A stretch of 38,997 nucleotides of DNA from Planctomicrobium piriforme. Its GTDB lineage: Bacteria > Planctomycetota > Planctomycetia > Planctomycetales > Planctomycetaceae. The stretch spans positions 1 through 38,997 of the forward strand of contig CAMAVF010000014.1 in assembly GCA_945861445.1 (NCBI GenBank). Direction: 5' to 3'. Numbering within the stretch: position 1 is the stretch's first letter; each line of letters begins with the position of its first letter. Under the pieces are notes generated by a model. That model was given only the letters and a program-made list of their open reading frames with translations, was not told where the DNA came from and did no database searches. Positions 1 through 6,716 of the stretch are shown piece by piece. A program made the position numbers and the translations under genes.

Positions 1-58
1 CCTGCAACAACTGGAGTTGCTTCTCGCTGGCTCTGACCTTGGCTGCCTTCCCTGGCAT
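1..58 (-). CDS. IS630-type transposase, N-terminal fragment cut by window edge
   Basis: The first 19 codons of a leftward gene can be read from an ATG at 58; the rest lies outside the window. The peptide begins MPGKAAKVRAS and continues with SEKQLQLLQ, which resembles the start of IS630-family transposases found in many planctomycetes. A near-perfect Shine-Dalgarno (GGGGGAGGTGATG) sits just upstream, so translation start is well supported. Family assignment rests on a very short stretch and could be wrong. I could not recognise the terminal inverted repeat of the element in the sequence to the right. Confidence 0.45.
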   Translation of the reverse strand, partial: MPGKAAKVRASEKQLQLLQ

Positions 59-362
59 CGCATCACCTCCCCCCTCATAATCGAGGAGTTGGGACGAATA
101 TACGATTTCTCGTTTTCATGAAACCCCGTTTGCGAGTTGCGGCACTAGGTGACGTAACCCCGTTGGGGTATTTATTCCAAACGAGATTCGTAAGCGAAAC
201 AAATCCCGATGCTGAGTACGAAAACACCTGACTTTTCGTCGCTTTTCATCACACCAGCTCTAAGGTTGATTTTCGGAGTGTTGCGGGGAGCATCAATTAA
301 GACTCTGCGTGATATTTATACATATGTTCAAATACAGTGAAGGGAGCAAAGAAGCGGAACAA
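59..362. other. Intergenic stretch without a recognised gene
   Basis: About 300 bases upstream of the transposase fragment. It contains the ribosome binding site of that fragment at its left end and should contain its promoter and, if the element is intact, its end. No convincing ORF, RNA gene or long repeat was seen. Confidence 0.5.
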
Positions 363-570
363 TCGAAGATGTCGAAGATGTCGAAGGTGGCAAAGATGTC
401 ACACAACCAAAGATGTCGCCGATGTGCGTTATGCCGATGACGGACGGGAGAGGCCAGGATTGCGGTTAAACACTGTGAATCGTTGACTTTAAGGATCGAG
501 TGCGGCGGCAAAGATATCGAAGATGTCGAAGATGTCGAACAGGTCGAAACAGTCGAAGATGGCGAAGAAA
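363..570. repeat. Degenerate 9-bp tandem repeat, two blocks
   Basis: Two blocks (about 363-420 and 510-566) are built from imperfect copies of the 9-mer GTCGAAGAT, interrupted by about 90 bases of unrelated sequence. The unit is a multiple of three, so short ORFs through it read as MSK or IFD repeats. The second block ends within ten bases of the stop codon of the ATP-grasp gene at 574. I find no evidence that it is translated. It is probably a slippage-prone minisatellite at the 3' side of the glyA operon. Confidence 0.7.
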
Positions 571-573
571 CGG

Positions 574-1641
574 TCAATGCACCAACCATGACCGGGCCGT
601 TGTCTGTAATACCGTCGCGGCCGAATTTGCGGCTACGGCGGCTGCCACCAGTTGAGGATCGTGAAGCCATGCCGCTTGCGCAAATCCTTCGGGAACGAAG
701 CGTTTTAGACCCAGGGCTAACCGTCCCATCGTATACCGGGCATTCAGATCCTGCAGGGACCGGCAGACAACTTGACCATCCGCCGCTCGATACAACATGG
801 CGTCCAGACCCAGCGGTCCCCAGTAACCGGATTGTTGGACTCGGTCGGCGACTTGACGAGTTTTCTCAATGGCAGGCTGCCACGCGGCACGTTCCTCGTC
901 GGTGCATGCTAAACGGCTGCCGCGGTAGGTCCCCGAAGCGTCTGTTAGTAAAGGAGTGATCCCCAACAATTGTGGCTCGCCTGTCGGCGGGACCTGCCAC
1001 TGCAACCCGGCTTCTGAAATCCGTTTGACCCACGGCTCAAACACCACGCCTGCGGAACTCGCCAGCCGTTTCCGCGCCCAGTTGAGTGCCGGTTCGCCCA
1101 ATCGTGCCCCACGGCCCAGAATGCGTTCGCGACCCGCCATCCCGAAGTTGGCCTTCAAGACCCATGCGTCATCGTCGGTCACCGACCTGGCGACGTGAGC
1201 CAGCAGTTCGTCGACGGATTGCAATACCGCCGAGCCCGGCAGTGTGATTTCCAGTTCTTTCTCAATTTGCCAACGAAAGATCCGACTGTTGACGTGCTGC
1301 ACGACTTCAATGGGAGGGGCAGGGCACGTCCAACCGTGCAGTCGGCCCCACTCTAAGAGTTCCGCAGTCCAGCCCCAGGGAACCAATTCCCACTGCTCGC
1401 CGCGCGGGAGGTCGGCTGCACGCGAGATGAACCGGGGTAACTCGCAGCCCAGGTTTCGCAAATCGCGAAAATCGAAGCTCGGTAGGCCAGTGGGCGACCA
1501 GATGACATCCTCGGCACCCGCGACCGACACCCAGGCAGAGACCAGATCGGCGGCCAGTTTCTTGACGTCGCGCGACAGCTCTCTCCGCCCCGAGGTCAGC
1601 TCGTTTTCGAAATCGAAGTTCCCGACAAACACGCGTGGCAT
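574..1641 (-). CDS. ATP-grasp domain protein, substrate unknown
   Basis: A 355-residue protein with the general look of an ATP-grasp ligase. The middle part (about residues 120-300) has the expected order of elements: a lysine-containing strand (DDAWVLKANFGMAGRERILG, about 157-176), an acidic strand (VVFEPWVKR, about 199-207) and a late LQDLNARYTMGRLAL segment (about 296-310) of the kind that supplies metal-binding Asp/Asn. The N-terminal third would be the pre-ATP-grasp part. It starts 9 bp after the glyA stop on the same strand, so the two are very likely co-transcribed, which hints at an amino-acid or one-carbon substrate. The product cannot be named. ATP-grasp ligases occur in tetrahydromethanopterin/methanofuran-type C1 gene sets of planctomycetes, but I see no diagnostic residues to claim that here. 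Confidence 0.7.
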   Translation of the reverse strand: MPRVFVGNFDFENELTSGRRELSRDVKKLAADLVSAWVSVAGAEDVIWSPTGLPSFDFRDLRNLGCELPRFISRAADLPRGEQWELVPWGWTAELLEWGRLHGWTCPAPPIEVVQHVNSRIFRWQIEKELEITLPGSAVLQSVDELLAHVARSVTDDDAWVLKANFGMAGRERILGRGARLGEPALNWARKRLASSAGVVFEPWVKRISEAGLQWQVPPTGEPQLLGITPLLTDASGTYRGSRLACTDEERAAWQPAIEKTRQVADRVQQSGYWGPLGLDAMLYRAADGQVVCRSLQDLNARYTMGRLALGLKRFVPEGFAQAAWLHDPQLVAAAVAANSAATVLQTTARSWLVH

Positions 1642-1650
1642 GTGAGCATT

Positions 1651-2892
1651 TCAGCCAATCCCCGGCACGGGGAAGTTCTTGGTGAACTCGCGGATCTCAT
1701 TTTTGACTTTGGCAATGACGGTCGCATTCTCCGGACTCTTGAAGATCTCCAGAATCCAGGCGCCGACCTTTCGCATTTCGTCGGCTTTCATGCCCCGCGT
1801 TGTCAGGGCCGCGGTGCCCAGACGGATGCCGCTGGGATCGAGCGGTTTGCGTTGATCGTAAGGAATCATATTTTTATTGGCGGTGATACCGGCATGATCC
1901 AAGGCCGCTTCCGCGATCTTGCCAGTCAGGCCAACTGATGTCACATCGCACAGCATGAGATGGTTGTCGGTCCCACCGCTCGCCAGGCGGACTCCGCCAG
2001 CCATCAGGGTTTCGGCGAGCGTCTTGGCATTCGTGATAATGTGCTGGCCGTATTCCTTGAATGACGGTTGCAAGGCTTCCTGATAACAGACGGCCTTGCC
2101 CGCGATGATGTGCATCAACGGGCCACCCTGCATGCCCGGGAAGACGCTTCTGTCGAGATCCTTCGCGAACTTTTCGCGACACAGGACCATGCCCGAACGC
2201 GGGCCGCGCAGCGTCTTGTGGGTGGTCGACGTGACAAAGTCGGCGACCGGCACTGGGTTGTCATGCAATCCGGCCGCAACCAGTCCCGCGTAGTGCGCCA
2301 TATCGACCATCAACAGGGCGCCCACTTCTGCGGCAATTTCCGCGAACTTGCCGTGCGGGATTTCACGTGGATAGGCACTCGCACCGGCGACAATCAGTTT
2401 TGGCTTGTGTTCACGAGCCAGCCGTGCGACGGCATCAAAATCAATGCGATGGTCGTCTTCCCGCACACCGTAATGGACGGCATTGTAAAGTTGGCCGGAA
2501 AAATTGAGGTTCATCCCATGCGTCAGGTGTCCGCCGTGGGCCAGGTTCATCGCCAGGAACGTATCACCCGGCTTGAGCACCGTCAGGTAGACCGACATGT
2601 TGGCTTGCGAACCCGAGTGCGGCTGGACGTTGACGTGCTCACCACCAAATAGTTGCTTGGCTCGATCCCGCGCCAGGGTCTCGACCACATCCACGTATTC
2701 ACATCCACCATAGTATCGGCGGCCGGGATAGCCCTCGGCGTACTTGTTGGTCAGAATCGTTCCGGCAGCTTCCAACACCGCGGCACTGGTGTAATTCTCC
2801 GAGGCAATCAGTTCCAGTCCCTCGACCTGACGGACGCGTTCGTTTTGCAGTGCGGACCAGAGGGCGGGATCAGCAGTTTGGAGCACGGACAT
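1651..2892 (-). CDS. glyA: Serine hydroxymethyltransferase
   Basis: A 413-residue PLP enzyme that interconverts serine and glycine while charging tetrahydrofolate with a one-carbon unit in the cytosol. Length matches the bacterial family (about 410-420). Recognisable landmarks are the N-terminal [23 protein letters not shown] around residues 51-63, the cofactor-stacking VDMAHYAGL around 196-204, and the PLP lysine in [12 protein letters not shown] (Lys226). The ATG at 2892 follows an AAGGTCAGG ribosome binding region. It is the first gene of a leftward pair with the ATP-grasp gene. It is divergent from the BRCT-MerR-TPR gene, so the 172-bp gap at 2893-3064 should hold both promoters. Confidence 0.97.
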   Translation of the reverse strand: MSVLQTADPALWSALQNERVRQVEGLELIASENYTSAAVLEAAGTILTNKYAEGYPGRRYYGGCEYVDVVETLARDRAKQLFGGEHVNVQPHSGSQANMSVYLTVLKPGDTFLAMNLAHGGHLTHGMNLNFSGQLYNAVHYGVREDDHRIDFDAVARLAREHKPKLIVAGASAYPREIPHGKFAEIAAEVGALLMVDMAHYAGLVAAGLHDNPVPVADFVTSTTHKTLRGPRSGMVLCREKFAKDLDRSVFPGMQGGPLMHIIAGKAVCYQEALQPSFKEYGQHIITNAKTLAETLMAGGVRLASGGTDNHLMLCDVTSVGLTGKIAEAALDHAGITANKNMIPYDQRKPLDPSGIRLGTAALTTRGMKADEMRKVGAWILEIFKSPENATVIAKVKNEIREFTKNFPVPGIG

Positions 2893-3064
2893 TCAGCAAC
2901 CTGACCTTTCGGGGAACATATTTCTTTAGATTTGGCCGCGCTCGAAGTATATACGGGAGTTCGATCTGAAGGCTACTCACCTGCCGGCCAGACGGGTATG
3001 CTGCAGCGAGTCGCACGAACGCCCCATTTTCCCGGCGAACATTCGCCATTTCCAACGGCCTTTC

Positions 3065-4267
3065 ATGACCGAAATCCCCGCCAATTTGCCATCGCAACCG
3101 ACGCTGCAGGGCGAGCGTGTCGCGTTTACCGGCACATTGGCCTCAATGACCCACCGTGAAGCCGGCCAACTCGCCGAGATCCACGGTGGAACGGCGGCGC
3201 AGCACGTCAGCAAGCACACCACGATGCTGGTGATCGGGGAAGAAGGCTGGCCGCTCGAGGCAGACGGCACCGCCTCGGTCAAGCTCCAACAAACCAACCG
3301 TTATCGGGATGAGGGGCTGGAGATTCGGATCGTCAGCGAATCGGACTGGCTGGGGATCCTGGGCCTCCACGATCGTATCGATGAAGTCCGCCGTCACTAC
3401 ACCCCCGCGATGCTCAGTCAGATGCTCGATGTCCCGGTGACGGTCATCCGCGGCTGGGAACGGAGCGGCCTGATCCGGCCGGTGAAGCAAGTGATGCGCC
3501 TGGCCTACTTCGACTTTCGCGAAGTCGCCAGTGCGCGCCGCCTGCACGAACTGTTGAAATCTGGCGTTTCCCGGCGGCAGATCATCGAGAGCCTGAAGCA
3601 TCTGCGAGATTGGCTGGGGGGGACCGAGAGACCTCTGGCCCAGTTGGAATTGCTCGCGGATGATGGGGAACTGGTCTATCGGGATGACGCCGGCCCGGTT
3701 GATCCCCGTTCGGGACAGAGACTGTTTGATTTTGACGCCGCACCTGACGCCGACGTCAAGGATTCCGCAACGGTCTCCATCACTCAGACCAATGAGGCGG
3801 CTCAGGAAAAATGGACGGCAGAAGATTGGTTTCGGCTAGCCAATCGACATCTGGAAGAAAACCGGCTGGAGGATGCCGTGGAGGCGTTTCGGCTGTGTCT
3901 GCTGGAATGGTCCGATCACGCCGAAGTTCATTTTCAACTGGCTGACACGCTGTTTCGGCTGGAAAATCTGGCGGGGGCTCTCGAACGCTACCACATGGCC
4001 GTCGAGCTCGAACCGAACTACCTGGAAGCGTGGACGCAGTTGGGATGCGTCTATGCGGAACGTCAAGCCTGGGACGCGGCCCAGCATGCGTTCCGGATCG
4101 CCCTGGATCTGCATCCGGATTATCCGGACGCTCACTGGCATCTGGCCCAGGCTCTCGCCAGGCAGGGGGACAACCAATCCGCCAAGCCGCACTGGGAGGC
4201 GTACCTCAAGTTCGACCAACGCGGCCCATGGGCAGACATCGCCCGCGAACACTTGGAACAGGGATAG
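3065..4267 (+). CDS. BRCT-MerR-TPR three-domain fusion protein
   Basis: This 400-residue protein has three recognisable parts. Residues about 14-98 look like a BRCT domain (GERVAFTGTLASMTH, then GGTAAQHVSKHTTMLVIGEE), the fold NAD-dependent DNA ligase and DNA-damage proteins use for phosphopeptide or DNA-end binding. Residues about 110-185 look like a MerR-type winged helix (YTPAMLSQMLDVPVTVIRGWERSGLIRP, then FDFREVASARRLHELLKSG). Residues about 252-383 are TPRs (FRLANRHLEENRLEDAVEAFRLCL and three following units). A low-complexity linker separates the DNA-binding and TPR parts. No catalytic domain is visible. A DNA-bound scaffold or regulator, perhaps linked to DNA damage, is an inference from the domains. 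The gene is alone on its strand between divergent and convergent neighbours. Confidence 0.85.
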   Translation: MTEIPANLPSQPTLQGERVAFTGTLASMTHREAGQLAEIHGGTAAQHVSKHTTMLVIGEEGWPLEADGTASVKLQQTNRYRDEGLEIRIVSESDWLGILGLHDRIDEVRRHYTPAMLSQMLDVPVTVIRGWERSGLIRPVKQVMRLAYFDFREVASARRLHELLKSGVSRRQIIESLKHLRDWLGGTERPLAQLELLADDGELVYRDDAGPVDPRSGQRLFDFDAAPDADVKDSATVSITQTNEAAQEKWTAEDWFRLANRHLEENRLEDAVEAFRLCLLEWSDHAEVHFQLADTLFRLENLAGALERYHMAVELEPNYLEAWTQLGCVYAERQAWDAAQHAFRIALDLHPDYPDAHWHLAQALARQGDNQSAKPHWEAYLKFDQRGPWADIAREHLEQG

Positions 4268-4298
4268 CCGCTAATTCATCAGGCCCATCAGTCTTATC

Positions 4299-4341
4299 TG
4301 TCCCATGAGTCCCATCAATTTGAATGGGACGGATGGGACTT
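4299..4341. terminator. Imperfect hairpin between convergent genes
   Basis: TGTCCCATGAGTCCCAT and ATGGGACGGATGGGAC form an imperfect stem of about 15 bp with a loop of about 8 bases, followed by further copies of TGGGACTTATGGG-like sequence to 4366. It lies between the stop of the BRCT fusion gene and the stop of the small membrane protein gene, so it could end transcription from both sides. There is no clean U-tract, so a repeat origin is also possible. Confidence 0.45.
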
Positions 4342-4384
4342 ATAGGACCAATGGGACTTATGGGATTGAATTGCGATCCGGGGG

Positions 4385-4633
4385 CTAATGGCTGGCGTGT
4401 GCTTCGGCAACTGGCGTCTCGGCGTTGTTGGCCTTCATGGCTCCAAACGCCCACCAGGTCACAAACGCCATCGCCAGCAGCGAGTAAAAGAAAAACGCCA
4501 CCAGCAATTTGCAAATATTGGTCCCGGCCTCCGCGTCGTCCGCACGGAACGTCGAAATATCCGCTCGATCAAACGGCTCATCCGGAGCGATAGCAGGGGC
4601 ATGAGGATCAGCAGTGGCTACGGATTCGGACAT
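4385..4633 (-). CDS. Small single-pass membrane protein, unknown function
   Basis: An 82-residue protein with an acidic, soluble N-terminal half (MSESVATADPHAPAIAPDEP) and one strong membrane segment at about residues 43-66 (LLVAFFFYSLLAMAFVTWW). The tail is short, with histidines (AEAHASH). No family is recognised. Such small proteins often accompany respiratory or transport complexes, but none is adjacent. It lies downstream of the Tsr3-like gene on the same strand with a 192-bp gap, so co-transcription is uncertain. The acidic, codon-like composition and the clear membrane segment favour a real gene. Confidence 0.55.
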   Translation of the reverse strand: MSESVATADPHAPAIAPDEPFDRADISTFRADDAEAGTNICKLLVAFFFYSLLAMAFVTWWAFGAMKANNAETPVAEAHASH

Positions 4634-4825
4634 CTTGACTGGCTCCCGGCAACAAACGAAATCGTTGAGTTCTTGATCGATGGGGATCTCACGCCCGTTG
4701 CGGAAACCCTGGGCAAACTGGCTAGCTCATTCTCGATTATCAGCAAATCATCACTCTGTTTATTCTGCTCATTTCCAGAGTGGCTGTCGAGTCAAGAAAT
4801 CACAGTCGTAACTATCTGATGCGAC

Positions 4826-5320
4826 TTAGCTTGTGGAATCAGCCGCCGACCGCAGTAGATCGCGATTGAGTTCCAGGAACTGGTCGCCCCAGTGGTAGTG
4901 GTCCAACAGTCCCGAAGTATTGCGTCCCAGGCACCAATATGCCAGCCAGATGGCCTCGATCGTGGCGAGGCCGATCGCGGGGTCTTCGAAGACCTTGGAC
5001 ACTCGCGGATAGGCGGTCCGCCACGGCGGCAGGCTACGGACGGGAACCTCCTGATATTGAGCTTCCATTGCCTCGGCCCAGCGCCAGGTTCCATCCAGGA
5101 CCAGCAGCCCCAAGTGGCTTTCAGCGGGACTCAAGAGAGGTCCCCCGATCCCCAATCGAACGTATGGACCCGTGGGCAGACTGACCGGAGAATTCGCGTG
5201 ATATTGCACGAACTGAAATCCCACCCGGCCCCGCAGCGGTTCCACCGAACATTTTTTCCGGTTCTCCCGCGGATGGACGACGATCACGGTCGGGGGATAC
5301 GCGAGCAACTCTTCCGGCAT
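4826..5320 (-). CDS. Tsr3/DTW (TDD) superfamily protein, predicted RNA aminocarboxypropyltransferase-like
   Basis: A 164-residue protein whose motif order matches the TDD superfamily, which contains Tsr3 (adds aminocarboxypropyl to rRNA in eukaryotes and archaea) and bacterial DTW proteins (modify tRNA uridine). Visible pieces are KKCSVEPL (residues 22-29), GGPLLSP (59-65), [14 protein letters not shown] (72-85), [13 protein letters not shown] (97-109), [11 protein letters not shown] (118-128) and [16 protein letters not shown] (141-156). LDGTW is DTW-like, while the WG..FLELNR.LL ending is Tsr3-like. I start it at the ATG at 5320. A longer frame reaching 5380 only adds a peptide (MTGWKPIPR...) encoded by a dispersed palindromic repeat. 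It is the second of three minus-strand genes after the Rrf2 regulator. Activity on rRNA is inference. Confidence 0.75.
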   Translation of the reverse strand: MPEELLAYPPTVIVVHPRENRKKCSVEPLRGRVGFQFVQYHANSPVSLPTGPYVRLGIGGPLLSPAESHLGLLVLDGTWRWAEAMEAQYQEVPVRSLPPWRTAYPRVSKVFEDPAIGLATIEAIWLAYWCLGRNTSGLLDHYHWGDQFLELNRDLLRSAADSTS

Positions 5321-5353
5321 GGCAATTCGTGGCTGAATGATTTTCGATGAATT

Positions 5354-5378
5354 CCGTGGGATAGGCTTCCAGCCTGTC
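5354..5378. repeat. Single arm of palindromic element, family A
   Basis: A 25-bp copy of one arm (core GTGGGATAGGCTTCCAGCC) identical to the left arms at 6638 and 12278, but with no matching right arm nearby. It sits 34 bp upstream of the ATG of the TDD gene and creates a false N-terminal extension in that frame. It is probably a half-deleted or newly arising copy. Confidence 0.85.
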
Positions 5379-5442
5379 AAAGGTTTTCACGGTATCGTAG
5401 CAAACTTCCCAGCCCGCTACGACGGGACTCTTCAGAGATTCA

Positions 5443-5907
5443 CTAAACAGGCGCACATATCTCGACGGCACTGTGCGGTGGCATTGGGAAATCGCAGAGC
5501 GGGATGCTCTCACTCGGCTCCGCGAGAATTTCCGCCAAGGTGGACTCGCGAAACGAGGCTTCGACCTGGGCCAGTGCGTTATCCATTCTCTTATGGAGCG
5601 GGCACAAGCGGACTCCATGCGCTGCCAATCCCAACGGACATTCTTGAATGCGACAAATGGGATCCACTGCGTTCACGACTTCCAGAACGGTCAGTTGGTC
5701 GGGAGTCTTGATCAGGGTGATCCCCCCTCCCAGTCCCCGCTGAGAATGGACAATCCCGCCGCGACTGAGTCCCTGTAAGACCTTTGACAGATAAGGTTTA
5801 GGAACTCGTGTTGCAGTCGCAATCTGATCCGTGGTCCGCGCTGCTGGCGCTTGTCCCGCCAGAAAGCAGACCGCTCGCAGTGCATACTCGACAGTTTGGG
5901 AAAACAT
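5443..5907 (-). CDS. Rrf2-family transcriptional regulator, NsrR-like, predicted Fe-S sensor
   Basis: A 154-residue repressor-type protein. The N-terminus MFSQTVEYALRAVCFLA and the winged helix with TDQIATATRVPKPYLSKVLQGL (about residues 26-47) and GLGGGITL (58-65) are typical of Rrf2. Three cysteines (C85, C90, C102, in CRIQECPLGL and LCPLH) lie where NsrR and IscR bind an iron-sulfur cluster. The spacing here is C-x4-C-x11-C, longer than the NsrR C-x4-C-x5-C, so cluster type cannot be assumed. The ATG at 5907 was chosen because the family begins there; a longer frame starts at 5949 inside the operator. It is divergent from a protoglobin gene, and the gap holds clear inverted repeats. Autoregulation and nitric oxide or redox sensing are inferred. 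Confidence 0.9.
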   Translation of the reverse strand: MFSQTVEYALRAVCFLAGQAPAARTTDQIATATRVPKPYLSKVLQGLSRGGIVHSQRGLGGGITLIKTPDQLTVLEVVNAVDPICRIQECPLGLAAHGVRLCPLHKRMDNALAQVEASFRESTLAEILAEPSESIPLCDFPMPPHSAVEICAPV

Positions 5908-5938
5908 GCAATTCCGATCAAAACCTAATAAGTGGACG

Positions 5939-5998
5939 TTGACATCCAATTACAGCTCGCTATCCTTAATTTATAATTGGATGTCGTTATCCAATTAT
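5939..5998 (+). promoter_or_regulatory. Promoter with overlapping Rrf2-type operator half-sites
   Basis: A sigma70-like promoter for the protoglobin gene is visible: TTGACA at 5939-5944, 16 bp, then TATCCT at 5961-5966. Three half-sites with the core ATCCAATT overlap it. One (GACATCCAATTA, 5941-5952) is a perfect 12-bp inverted match to TAATTGGATGTC at 5974-5985. That copy also forms a second palindrome, ATAATTGGAT-N6-ATCCAATTAT (5973-5998). The sites cover the -35 element and the expected transcription start, an arrangement suited to repression. The same DNA serves the divergent Rrf2 gene, so autoregulation is likely. Confidence 0.75.
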
Positions 5999-6036
5999 TG
6001 CTCGAAACCGGGTCAGCGTCAACAGGGTGAAGGTGA

Positions 6037-6618
6037 ATGATGCAGCATATTAACGAACGCCAACTGGAAAATGATGTCGGGTATCGCTTCCAATACCTGA
6101 CCGAGTTTATGGGACTTGGGGCAGAGGATGTCGAAGCGATTCACGCGTCCGCTCCACTGCTGGCCCCGCTCGTGCCGGGCCTGGTCGATGCGGTGTACGT
6201 CAAGCTTTTCAACTACGATGCAACCAAGCGGCATTTTGTTCCGCGACAGTCGGGGTTTGAAGGCGTACTGCCAACGAGCCTGGAAGCTCTGACTCTCGAC
6301 CACGAACTGATCAAGTTTCGCAAAGGCCATCTTGCACGCTACCTCGCAGCACTGGTGACCCGGACCTACGACAGCAAAATGGTCGAATATCTCGACATGG
6401 TTGGCAAAATGCACACGCCCAAGGCAGGCAGTGCCGAGTTGTCGGTCCCGCTGGTCCAGATGAATGCCCTAATGGGATTTGTTTCTGATGCATTGATCAG
6501 TACGATTTTTGGCCTGCGTCTCGATCCCGAAAAGACAGAGCGCACCATTCGCGCCTTCAACAAGCTGTTGTGGGTGCAAAACGACTTGATCAACCGTCAC
6601 TATCAGGGGACAGTGTAA
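6037..6618 (+). CDS. Single-domain protoglobin
   Basis: A 193-residue haem protein of the protoglobin family, close to the usual length of about 190-195. The N-terminal helix region (YRFQYLTEFMGLGAEDVEAIH) and the conserved YLDMVGKMHTPKAG and VPLVQMNALMGFVSDALI are characteristic; His126 in GKMHT is the likely proximal haem ligand. There is no C-terminal signalling domain, so it is not a globin-coupled sensor. A GAAGGTGA ribosome binding site precedes the start; the neighbouring ATG at 6040 would also fit. The gene is transcribed from the operator-covered promoter divergent to the NsrR-like Rrf2 gene. A role in binding or detoxifying NO, O2 or CO is inferred from family and context. Confidence 0.92.
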   Translation: MMQHINERQLENDVGYRFQYLTEFMGLGAEDVEAIHASAPLLAPLVPGLVDAVYVKLFNYDATKRHFVPRQSGFEGVLPTSLEALTLDHELIKFRKGHLARYLAALVTRTYDSKMVEYLDMVGKMHTPKAGSAELSVPLVQMNALMGFVSDALISTIFGLRLDPEKTERTIRAFNKLLWVQNDLINRHYQGTV

Positions 6619-6637
6619 TCTTAGGGTCGAACTGAAT

Positions 6638-6703
6638 CCGTGGGATAGGCTTCCAGCCTGTCGTCCATCGGTAAAAATGACAGGCTGGAAGCCTATCCCA
6701 CGG
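6638..6703. repeat. Palindromic element, family A (full copy)
   Basis: Two perfect 25-bp inverted arms (6638-6662 and 6679-6703, core GTGGGATAGGCTTCCAGCC) flank a 16-bp spacer. Each arm also holds a small internal hairpin, AGGCT-TCC-AGCCT. It lies 19 bp after the protoglobin stop and directly before the ribosome binding site (TAAGGAA) of the cytochrome gene. An mRNA covering both genes would therefore carry a strong stem-loop there. Confidence 0.95.
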
Positions 6704-6716
6704 TAAGGAATCAGAA

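Noticed and set aside
483-959. 158-codon plus-strand frame running through the 9-bp repeat
   Set aside because: Most of it is antisense to the ATP-grasp gene; the acidic N-terminal repeat simply reflects the tandem 9-mer.
2068-2652. 194-codon plus-strand open frame opposite glyA
   Set aside because: Antisense shadow of the glyA codons with no ribosome binding site and no recognisable domain.
6037-6618. Globin-coupled sensor
   Set aside because: The protein ends right after the globin domain; no methyl-accepting, cyclase or kinase domain follows in frame.
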